Notes under the pieces: generated by a model
What the model saw: only the letters and a program-made list of their open reading frames with translations
What the model was told of the DNA's origin: nothing
Database searches by the model: none
In this document: positions 1 through 6,013 of the stretch, in pieces
How positions within the stretch are numbered: position 1 is the stretch's first letter
Layout: every line of letters begins with the position of its first letter
Assembly (NCBI GenBank): GCA_008080595.1
Contig: VIKI01000115.1
Span: 1-44,132, forward strand
Direction of reading: 5' to 3'
Length of the DNA: 44,132 nt
Origin: Comamonadaceae bacterium
GTDB lineage: Bacteria; Pseudomonadota; Gammaproteobacteria; Burkholderiales; Burkholderiaceae_C
Translations under genes and position numbers: made by a program

Positions 1-1
1 T

Positions 2-58
2 GCTTGTGGCTTGACGCTGCTGACCCTGGTGGGGATTGGGTTCTTTACTGCGCTTTGA
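2..58 (+). CDS. C-terminal end of a membrane protein (partial)
   Basis: The window opens inside a reading frame that ends in TGA at 56-58 and encodes a run of 18 mostly hydrophobic residues (ACGLTLLTLVGIGFFTAL). This looks like the last transmembrane helix of an integral membrane protein such as a permease. Too little is present to name a family. A second frame is also open here, so the call rests on the hydrophobic pattern alone. Confidence 0.35.
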   Translation, partial: ACGLTLLTLVGIGFFTAL

Positions 59-113
59 TTTGGAGTCACGTCGGGTTAGCGCAGCGTAACCCGACATCTG
101 TACTGCCAAGAGC

Positions 114-581
114 TCAAAGCCCCAAGTCGCTCAGGGATGGATGCTCATCCGGGCGGCGGCCCAGGGGCCAGTGAAATTGGCGCTCGGCCTGCTGGATCGG
201 CAGATCGTTGATGCTGGCGAAGCGCCGCGCCATCAAACCCTGGGCATTAAATTCCCAGTTTTCGTTGCCGTATGAGCGAAACCAATGGCCCGAGTCGTCA
301 TGCCACTCGTAGGCAAAGCGCACCGCAATGCGCTGTTCGCCAAAGGCCCAGAGTTCCTTGATCAGGCGGTAGTCCAGCTCCCTGGCCCATTTGCGTGCGA
401 GCAACTGGCGCACTTGTTCGCGCCCTTGCGCAAACTCGGCTCGGTTGCGCCAGCGTGTGTCTTCGGTATAGACCAGGGCCACACGCTGCGGGTCTCGTGT
501 GTTCCAGGCATCCTCGGCCAGGCGAACTTTTTGGCTGGCGGTCTCGAAGTTGAAAGGGGGCAGGGGTGGCTTGTTGGGCAT
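114..581 (-). CDS. NTF2-like fold protein, DUF1348 family
   Basis: A 155-residue soluble protein. It matches the DUF1348 branch of the nuclear transport factor 2-like fold by its pattern: an N-terminal '[21 protein letters not shown]' helix/strand, a central 'WRNRAEF..GR' segment and the late '[24 protein letters not shown]' strands. These cone-shaped proteins often bind small hydrophobic ligands or act as isomerase-like enzymes; the substrate here is unknown. The start has an AAGGAA-type ribosome site about 7 nt upstream. The gene diverges from a TetR regulator across two palindromes and is very probably its main target. No signal peptide is visible. Confidence 0.75.
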   Translation of the reverse strand: MPNKPPLPPFNFETASQKVRLAEDAWNTRDPQRVALVYTEDTRWRNRAEFAQGREQVRQLLARKWARELDYRLIKELWAFGEQRIAVRFAYEWHDDSGHWFRSYGNENWEFNAQGLMARRFASINDLPIQQAERQFHWPLGRRPDEHPSLSDLGL

Positions 582-600
582 CTTGGTTTCCTTGGGAGTG

Positions 601-660
601 ACATGTAGACAGATTTGTCTACATGTGCCAGTCTATCAGCCGTAGACAGATCTGTCTACA
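601..660. promoter_or_regulatory. Twin TetR operator palindromes in a divergent promoter
   Basis: Two copies of one palindrome lie between the divergent genes. The first (601-626) has arms ACATGTAGACA and TGTCTACATGT around a short centre with a single mismatched pair. The second (642-659) is the perfect 18-mer GTAGACAGATCTGTCTAC. Their centres are 37 bp apart, between three and four helical turns. The shared half-site GTAGACA sits directly upstream of both starts. This is the classic arrangement for autoregulation by the adjacent TetR protein, which is the inferred ligand. Confidence 0.8.
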
Positions 661-668
661 ATCAAGCC

Positions 669-1235
669 ATGCCCACCCGTACTCCACCCACATTGCAAAG
701 CCTGCCCGCGCGGGAGCGCATTTTGCAAACGGCGCACACGCTGTTTTACCGTGAAGGCATCCGGGCCACCGGAATCGACCGGGTGATTGCCGAATCGGGC
801 GTGACCAAGGTCACGTTTTACCGACACTTTCCCAGCAAAAACGATCTCATCCTGGCGTTTCTCGACTACCGGCATCAGCGCTGGATGGCCTGGTTCACCG
901 ATGCTCTGCAACGGTATGGCGGCAACGCCGGAGCGCTGGTTCCAGCCTTGGCCGAGTGGTTGGGCTCAGAAAGCTTCCGGGGTTGTGCTTTCATTAACAG
1001 CGTGGGTGAGTTGGGGCCAAGTTTACCGGGCGTGGTTGAAATGGCGCAGCGCCACAAGCAGGACATGATGGCCGCCATTGCCAACGTGCTGGTTCCGTCC
1101 GAGCAGCGCGAAGCCGACGCTCAGGCCATTGCCCTGGCTGTAGACGGAGCGATCATTCGGGTGCAGATGGATGCCAAGCCTGATGCCGCCTTGCAGTCGT
1201 TAAACCGGGTCATGCAGGCGTTGCTGAACAACTGA
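669..1235 (+). CDS. TetR/AcrR family transcriptional regulator
   Basis: A 188-residue repressor-type regulator. The N-terminal helix-turn-helix is clear: 'RERILQTAHTLFYREGIRATGIDRVIAESGVTKVTFYRHFPSKNDLILAFL' occupies roughly residues 15-65. The rest is the helical ligand-binding and dimer domain. I chose the ATG at 669 because the upstream TTG at 615 lies inside the operator palindrome and would make that sequence coding. The message may be nearly leaderless, since no good ribosome site is visible. It is divergent from the DUF1348 gene and probably represses both. The inducer is unknown. Confidence 0.88.
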   Translation: MPTRTPPTLQSLPARERILQTAHTLFYREGIRATGIDRVIAESGVTKVTFYRHFPSKNDLILAFLDYRHQRWMAWFTDALQRYGGNAGALVPALAEWLGSESFRGCAFINSVGELGPSLPGVVEMAQRHKQDMMAAIANVLVPSEQREADAQAIALAVDGAIIRVQMDAKPDAALQSLNRVMQALLNN

Positions 1236-1346
1236 CCCCGGCACCGGTTGTGAGTGCGATCTGGCATGACCTTATTCAAGGTTTGCATGCGGGTACGAAG
1301 TTTGCTGGTTATAGTTGTACGAGCTTCCAACTTTCGGGGTAATTTG

Positions 1347-2243
1347 ATGAAAAAAATGAGTCGTTGTTTCTTGGGGTGCTGTCTGGCGGCGTTTGTCCAG
1401 GTGGCTATGGCGCAGCCCCAGACACCGGTCTTGCAAAAGATTGCGTCCGGGGGGCATCTGGTGCTGGCGCACCGTGACTCCTCGATTCCCTTTTCTTACC
1501 TGAATGCTGAGAAAAAACCGGTTGGCTACGCACTGGATTTGTGCCTGAAAATTGCCGAAGCAGTGCGTAAAAAAACCAACACCCCCAACATGGTGGTGGA
1601 CTATCTGCCGGTGACATCTGCCAACCGGATCGACATGGTGGCCCAGGGCAAGGCAGATCTTGAGTGTGGGTCGACCACCAACAATGCCGAGCGCCGCCAG
1701 AAAGTGGCGTTCACCGTGCCCCACTTCATTACGGGAGCCCGCTTGCTGGTGCGTGCAGACAGCAGCATCACATTGCTGGAAGGAATGGAAGGCAAGCGTC
1801 TGGTGTCAACCAAAGGCTCAACCCCCCTGAAGGCAGCAACTCAGGCCAATCGGGAGCGTATGCTGCGCATCCAGATTCTTGAGGCCCCTGACCACGCCAA
1901 AGCGGTTGAGATGGTTGAAAAAAATGAAGCCGATGCTTTTGTGATGGACGACGTGTTGTTGTACGGCCTGGCAGCCAGCCGAGCCAATCCGGCGGGGCTC
2001 AAAGTGGTGGGCAAGTTCCTGACCACCGAGCCGCTGGCCATCATGTTGCCCAAGGACGATGCCCCCTTCAAGGCCTTGGTTGACGAAGAAATGCGCCGCC
2101 TGATCTACAGCGGGGAAGCCCGTGCCATCTACAACAAATGGTTCATGCAGCCGATCCCACCCCAAAACACCACACTGAACATGCCGATGAGCTATTTGCT
2201 CAAAGATTTCTGGAAATACCCCAGCGATCATGTGCCTGAATAA
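1347..2243 (+). CDS. Periplasmic amino-acid-type ABC transporter substrate-binding protein
   Basis: A 298-residue family 3 solute-binding protein, similar in layout to glutamate/aspartate binders (GltI-like). It has a Sec signal peptide (MKKMSRCFLGCCLAAFVQVAMAQ), then 'SGGHLVLAHRDSSIPFSYLN', 'PVGYALDLCLKIAEAV' and the 'GKADLECGSTTNNAERRQKVAFTVP' hinge region typical of the family. The ATG at 1347 is chosen because it places the signal peptide at the N-terminus and has GGGGT upstream; a longer frame starts at 1254. No permease or ATPase gene adjoins it, so it is either an orphan binder or works with a transporter elsewhere. Its exact ligand cannot be read from sequence. Confidence 0.85.
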   Translation: MKKMSRCFLGCCLAAFVQVAMAQPQTPVLQKIASGGHLVLAHRDSSIPFSYLNAEKKPVGYALDLCLKIAEAVRKKTNTPNMVVDYLPVTSANRIDMVAQGKADLECGSTTNNAERRQKVAFTVPHFITGARLLVRADSSITLLEGMEGKRLVSTKGSTPLKAATQANRERMLRIQILEAPDHAKAVEMVEKNEADAFVMDDVLLYGLAASRANPAGLKVVGKFLTTEPLAIMLPKDDAPFKALVDEEMRRLIYSGEARAIYNKWFMQPIPPQNTTLNMPMSYLLKDFWKYPSDHVPE

Positions 2244-2252
2244 TCCAACCTG

Positions 2253-2272
2253 GCATGACAAAACTGTCATGC
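2253..2272. promoter_or_regulatory. CusR-box-like palindrome upstream of lipoprotein gene
   Basis: The perfect inverted repeat GCATGACAAAACTGTCATGC has 8-nt arms and an AAAC centre. It lies 66 bp before the lipoprotein start. The identical 20-mer, in the same orientation, recurs at 5272-5291 next to the response-regulator gene. Its core TGACAAAACTGTCA differs at one position from the known CusR box TGACAANNTTGTCA. I infer that it binds the response regulator encoded at 4541-5227. Confidence 0.7.
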
Positions 2273-2338
2273 TGTTGTGAGCCAAAAATACCCTTGAATC
2301 CCCGACACTTCTGAGCAATTTCTTTGTTGGGGTGTTCC

Positions 2339-3010
2339 TTGAAAAATTTGTTGTTGAGCGCATCGCTTGTTTCGATGCTGGCGGGTTGCGCCGCACCGCC
2401 ATCCTCTGTCACTGCCACGGGCAGTGCGCATTTGTTGACGCAGGCCCCGCAGTTCAGCGCTGGTCAGCAATGGACTTACAAACGCATTGATTTGTGGAAA
2501 AAAGAAGAGGTTGAGCGCTTCTCTCAAACCTTCAACACACAAACCCATCCAACCTGGTCGGTGGCCTGGGGCATTCTGAGTTCATCAGACAAGACTCGGC
2601 TGGGAACGACCACCGAGCAGTTTGATGCCAACACCCACGGTTTTGCCGATCCGCGCATGACCGGCCACTATGCACCCCTGAAATTCCCTCTTGCGCCAGG
2701 CAAGACATGGACATTCAGCTATAACTTTCAAAGCAAACCAGACACCTTGATAGAGGTCACTCAAACTGCTCAGGTGACCCGTTGGGAAGACGTGACTGTG
2801 CCCGCAGGAAACTTCAAAACCCTGCGTGTCGAACATGTGGGCAACTACAAAGCTACCCAAGGGGTTCAGAGCTGGCGCGGACGCATCACCGAAACCTTCT
2901 GGTATGCACCGGAGGTTGGTCGGGTGGTGGCGCAGGAATACAAAGACACAAATGGGCGTGGCACCACCTGGGATCAGCGGCGTGATGAACTGGTGGCAAT
3001 GCGCCAATAG
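2339..3010 (+). CDS. Putative lipoprotein of unknown function
   Basis: A protein of about 223 residues with a lipoprotein signal peptide ending in a canonical lipobox (VSMLAGC; Cys is residue 17 from the TTG start at 2339). The start is chosen so the signal peptide is complete; GGGGTG lies just upstream. The mature part is polar and probably beta-rich, with a central 'FPLAPGKTWTFSY' strand and 'VTVPAGNFKTLRVEHVGNYK' and 'ETFWYAPEVGRVVAQEY' motifs. Such motifs recur in uncharacterised proteobacterial envelope lipoproteins. The CusR-like palindrome upstream suggests control by the neighbouring two-component system, so it may be an envelope-stress or metal-linked lipoprotein. That role is inference. 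Confidence 0.7.
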   Translation: MKNLLLSASLVSMLAGCAAPPSSVTATGSAHLLTQAPQFSAGQQWTYKRIDLWKKEEVERFSQTFNTQTHPTWSVAWGILSSSDKTRLGTTTEQFDANTHGFADPRMTGHYAPLKFPLAPGKTWTFSYNFQSKPDTLIEVTQTAQVTRWEDVTVPAGNFKTLRVEHVGNYKATQGVQSWRGRITETFWYAPEVGRVVAQEYKDTNGRGTTWDQRRDELVAMRQ

Positions 3011-3029
3011 TTCTTGTGGACTTGGCGGA

Positions 3030-4544
3030 TCAGTTCAGCGGCAATTGCAGTTCAAACACCATCTGTTCGCTGCTTTGTGATTGGAGCCTGAGTTCGCCAC
3101 CATGGGCGCGGGCAATTTCACGCGACAGGCTCAGTCCCAGCCCGACACCTTCCACCTGGCGGCTGTGGGCCGTGTCGGCTCTGAAAAAGCGCTCAAACAG
3201 TCGGGCTTCATCGGCCGGTGTCATGCCGGTTGAGGCATTGGCGATGCTGACCTCAACACAAGCACCATGGCGCTTGGCGGCGATATGAATCCAGCCCGGC
3301 TCCAGGTTGTATTTGATGGCGTTGCTGATCAGGTTGTAGAGCACCTGGTGCAGCAGGCTGCTGTCGGCTTGAATCGTCAGCCCGGGTTCAATCTCGCTGC
3401 TGATTTTCAGGTGCGGGGCCAGCATCTGGCTGTCTTCCAGCACTTCCTCCAGCGCGGCGCTTAAATCAAAATTTTCCTTGCGAACTTGGGCATCGGCTTG
3501 TGACAGCAGCAGCAACTTGCGCGAAATGCCCGACAAACGGCGCACTTCGTCCAGGATACTGGAGAGTTCGCGCTGCAACGGCGAATCTTCTTCGGCTTGG
3601 TGAATCACACGTTCCATCTGCCCTTGCAAAATCGCCAGCGGGGTTTTGAGTTCGTGCGCCGCATCGGCAGAAAAACGGGTAGCCTGCTTGAAGCTGCGCT
3701 CCAGCCGCTCCAGCATGCCGTTGTAGACCGCAATCAGCTCCACAAATTCCTGGTCTTTTCCGGCCGTGGTCAGGCGTTGATCCAGCCCCTTGGCGGTGAC
3801 CCGTTGTGTGGCTTCGGTGAGTTTTTGCAAAGGTCGCATGGCGCGACTCGACAACACCCAGGCCCCCAGGCTGATCAGCAACAAGGCAAACGGAATGGCA
3901 ACTACAAATGCATTACGCACACTGGTCATTTCGCCATCCATCACTTTGGCGTTGACGGCAATCAGCACATGGGCACGTTCGGTGCTGGCCAGCCCAATGC
4001 GCCACTGCTCGCCTGCAATGTCACGAAATATCACGGATGACCCTGGCCGTACCCCCAGTGGTGGGGGTTCCAGATTCGGTTCAGCGGGCAAATCTGCCGA
4101 GGTCGGTGGGGGTGGCCCCCATTGCCCCTCACGCGGCAAGCCACGTGGGCCATCCGGCGGTGGCAGGCGCAACAACTGAATCCACGGGCCGGCTTTGGGC
4201 ACATCATGCTGGCTTGGCCAGGGCAGACGTTCAATGGCAAAAGTGCTGGGCCAGTTGGGTGATTGGTAAATCACCTGTCCCGCACCGTCTTGTGCCAACA
4301 GCAGCAAGTCCTCTGGCTTGCGCAGACCAAAGTTGGTCAATACATCGGCCTCAAAACGCTGCCAGCCAAAAGCGGTGCGTGGCCGTCCTACCTCACGTTC
4401 GGCATGGACTCGCACCTCGGTGTCGAGCCGCTCCAGTTGAATGCTGCGAATCAGCCACCAGGAGCCCACACCAAAGCCCACCAGCGCCACCCCGCTGACC
4501 AGTACCGACAACAAAATCAGCCGGGTTTTGAAGCTGCTAATCAT
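3030..4544 (-). CDS. Two-component sensor histidine kinase (CusS-like architecture)
   Basis: A 504-residue membrane kinase. TM1 is about residues 8-32, followed by a periplasmic sensor of about 175 residues with a proline-rich stretch (about 125-167). TM2 is about 212-233 and is followed by HAMP. The phosphoacceptor is His297 in 'SADAAHELKTPLAIL'. The ATPase domain has the N-box 'LLHQVLYNLISNAIKYN' (about 397-413) and the G-box 'GVGLGLSLSREIARAHGG'. It overlaps the response-regulator gene by four bases (ATGA), so the two are translationally coupled. The layout resembles heavy-metal sensor kinases, but no Cys/His metal cluster is obvious in the sensor. The signal is therefore unknown. Confidence 0.92.
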   Translation of the reverse strand: MISSFKTRLILLSVLVSGVALVGFGVGSWWLIRSIQLERLDTEVRVHAEREVGRPRTAFGWQRFEADVLTNFGLRKPEDLLLLAQDGAGQVIYQSPNWPSTFAIERLPWPSQHDVPKAGPWIQLLRLPPPDGPRGLPREGQWGPPPPTSADLPAEPNLEPPPLGVRPGSSVIFRDIAGEQWRIGLASTERAHVLIAVNAKVMDGEMTSVRNAFVVAIPFALLLISLGAWVLSSRAMRPLQKLTEATQRVTAKGLDQRLTTAGKDQEFVELIAVYNGMLERLERSFKQATRFSADAAHELKTPLAILQGQMERVIHQAEEDSPLQRELSSILDEVRRLSGISRKLLLLSQADAQVRKENFDLSAALEEVLEDSQMLAPHLKISSEIEPGLTIQADSSLLHQVLYNLISNAIKYNLEPGWIHIAAKRHGACVEVSIANASTGMTPADEARLFERFFRADTAHSRQVEGVGLGLSLSREIARAHGGELRLQSQSSEQMVFELQLPLN

Positions 4545-5227
4545 GCCAGTTTGCGAAAACGGTAGCCCACCCCACGCACACTCTCAATCGGGGAAGCCCC
4601 GTCTGCGCCCACTCCAATCGAGGCCATCTTTTTGCGGATACGCTGAATACACACGTCGATGATGTTGGTGCTGGGGTCAAAGTCGTAGTCCCACACATGT
4701 TCCAAAATTTGTGTGCGGGTGAAGACCCGTCCGGGTGAGCGCATCAGGTACTCCACCAGGTTGAATTCGCGCCCGGTCAGGTCTACCGTCTCGCCGCACC
4801 AGGTTACCTCACGGCTGATGCGGTCCAGCTTCAGGTCGCCCACCGCCAAGATGTTTTGCCGCTCGCCTGAGACACGGCGCAGCAGCGCCTGAATGCGGGC
4901 AATCAGCTCTTCCACAAAAAACGGTTTCGACAGGTAGTCGTCCGCTCCCAGGCTCAGGCCCTCAATGCGGTCATCCAGCTCGTTGCGGGCGGTGAGCAAA
5001 ATCACCGGCGTGACGTTGCCCGCCTTGCGCAAACCTTTCAGGATCGACAGGCCATCACGCCCGGGCAGCATGATGTCGAGCACGATCACATCAAAGCTGC
5101 TGGTGCTGGCGCGGTCAAACCCGTCAATGCCGTTGTCGCAGTGCTCGCAGGCAAAACCCTGCTCTTTAAAGCCGGCGCAAACAAAGTCGGCAATCTTCTT
5201 CTCATCTTCAACCAGTAGTACTTTCAT
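4541..5227 (-). CDS. OmpR-family response regulator, CusR/CopR-like
   Basis: A 228-residue regulator. The receiver has acidic residues E7/D8, phospho-acceptor D51 in 'VIVLDIMLPGRDG', T79 and K101 ('YLSKPF'). A winged-helix DNA-binding domain follows, with 'LTGREFNLVEYLMRSPGRVFTRTQILEHVWDYDFDPSTNIIDVCIQRIRKK', close to the CusR/CopR subgroup (…TN.IDV.I.R.R.K). A longer frame starts at 5293, but the internal ATG at 5227 gives the standard N-terminus MKVLLVEDE and has AGGAAG upstream. The palindrome at 5272-5291 lies 44 bp before this start, suggesting autoregulation. It is the first gene of the pair with the kinase. Confidence 0.93.
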   Translation of the reverse strand: MKVLLVEDEKKIADFVCAGFKEQGFACEHCDNGIDGFDRASTSSFDVIVLDIMLPGRDGLSILKGLRKAGNVTPVILLTARNELDDRIEGLSLGADDYLSKPFFVEELIARIQALLRRVSGERQNILAVGDLKLDRISREVTWCGETVDLTGREFNLVEYLMRSPGRVFTRTQILEHVWDYDFDPSTNIIDVCIQRIRKKMASIGVGADGASPIESVRGVGYRFRKLA

Positions 5228-5271
5228 CGTGTGCTTCCTTGGGCAGAGCTTAAGTCTTTGCGCCGCGTGCT

Positions 5272-5291
5272 GCATGACAAAACTGTCATGC
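5272..5291. promoter_or_regulatory. CusR-box-like palindrome between response regulator and TPR/decarboxylase operon
   Basis: The second copy of GCATGACAAAACTGTCATGC, identical in all 20 positions and in the same orientation as the copy at 2253-2272. It can be extended by a T/A pair on each side. It sits between the divergent response-regulator gene (44 bp away) and the TPR gene (85 bp away). It is therefore well placed to control both. The assignment to the local response regulator is inference from resemblance to the CusR box. Confidence 0.75.
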
Positions 5292-5376
5292 AAACAGCGC
5301 CTGAATCGTTAGGTACGGCTTCCAGAATTCGCCCATTCCATTTTGATTTCATTCATTTCACAGGAGGTATTCAATC

Positions 5377-5988
5377 ATGAAACTGAACTCTTTGATGGCC
5401 GCACTGGCGGCGAGCATGGCTTTGATGTGTTCCCACGTGAGCGCACAAGAAGCCGCCTGGCAAAACTCTTACCAGCTGGAGGCGGCGGGCAAATATTCCG
5501 AGGCCATGGCCGCCATCGACGGTGTACCTGCCAACGGGCCAGATGCCGAGTTGAAGATTCTCCGCCGCGGCTGGCTGAATTACCTGCCGGGTCGGTTTGA
5601 TGAGTCGATTCGCGAATACCGCCTGGCGATTGAGCGCAACCCCAAATCCCTGGATGCGCGGTTGGGCATCACCTTGCCCTTGCTGGCCGCCAAACGCTGG
5701 CGCGAAGCCGAGCAAGCGGCACAAGCCGCCCTGAACCTGGCCCCCAACAACTACACCGCCATGCTGCGCCTGGTGATTGCCCTGGAAGCCCAGCAAGACT
5801 GGAACATCATGGCCAAAACTGCGGCCAGCATGGTCACCAGCTACCCCACCGATGCCAGCGCCTATGTCTACCTGGCACGTGCCAATGCCTGGCTGGGCAA
5901 GCGCGATGAAGCCGCCGCCGCTTACACCGCAGCGCAAGCACGCTCGCCAGGCCATCTGGAAGCCAAAGCTTACCTGGCCAAAAAATAA
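5377..5988 (+). CDS. Secreted tetratricopeptide-repeat protein
   Basis: A 203-residue protein with a Sec signal peptide (cleavage likely after 'MCSHVSA', about residue 23) and tandem TPR-type helix pairs. Examples are 'AWQNSYQLEAAGKYSEAMAAID', 'GRFDESIREYRLAIERNPKSLDARLG', 'KRWREAEQAAQAALNLAPNNYTAMLRL' and 'AYVYLARANAWLGKRDEAAAAYTAAQ'. The ribosome site AGGAGG is strong. TPR proteins are periplasmic scaffolds or partners for assembly. Only 25 bp separate it from the decarboxylase gene, so it is probably the first gene of that operon, downstream of the CusR-like box. No enzymatic motif is present. Confidence 0.85.
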   Translation: MKLNSLMAALAASMALMCSHVSAQEAAWQNSYQLEAAGKYSEAMAAIDGVPANGPDAELKILRRGWLNYLPGRFDESIREYRLAIERNPKSLDARLGITLPLLAAKRWREAEQAAQAALNLAPNNYTAMLRLVIALEAQQDWNIMAKTAASMVTSYPTDASAYVYLARANAWLGKRDEAAAAYTAAQARSPGHLEAKAYLAKK

Positions 5989-6013
5989 ACCCGCATTCAA
6001 CCCATCCCCGGTC

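Noticed and set aside
615-668. Upstream TTG start giving the TetR protein 18 extra residues
   Set aside because: The extension is encoded by the second operator palindrome and has no family similarity; the ATG at 669 gives the normal N-terminus.
3030-5227. Definite copper/silver (CusRS) two-component system
   Set aside because: The regulator and box resemble CusR, but the sensor lacks an evident metal-binding cluster and no metal efflux genes are adjacent.
5777-6013. 79-residue N-terminal extension of the decarboxylase
   Set aside because: It lies in another frame over the TPR gene and is rich in Pro, Trp and Lys with no family pattern.
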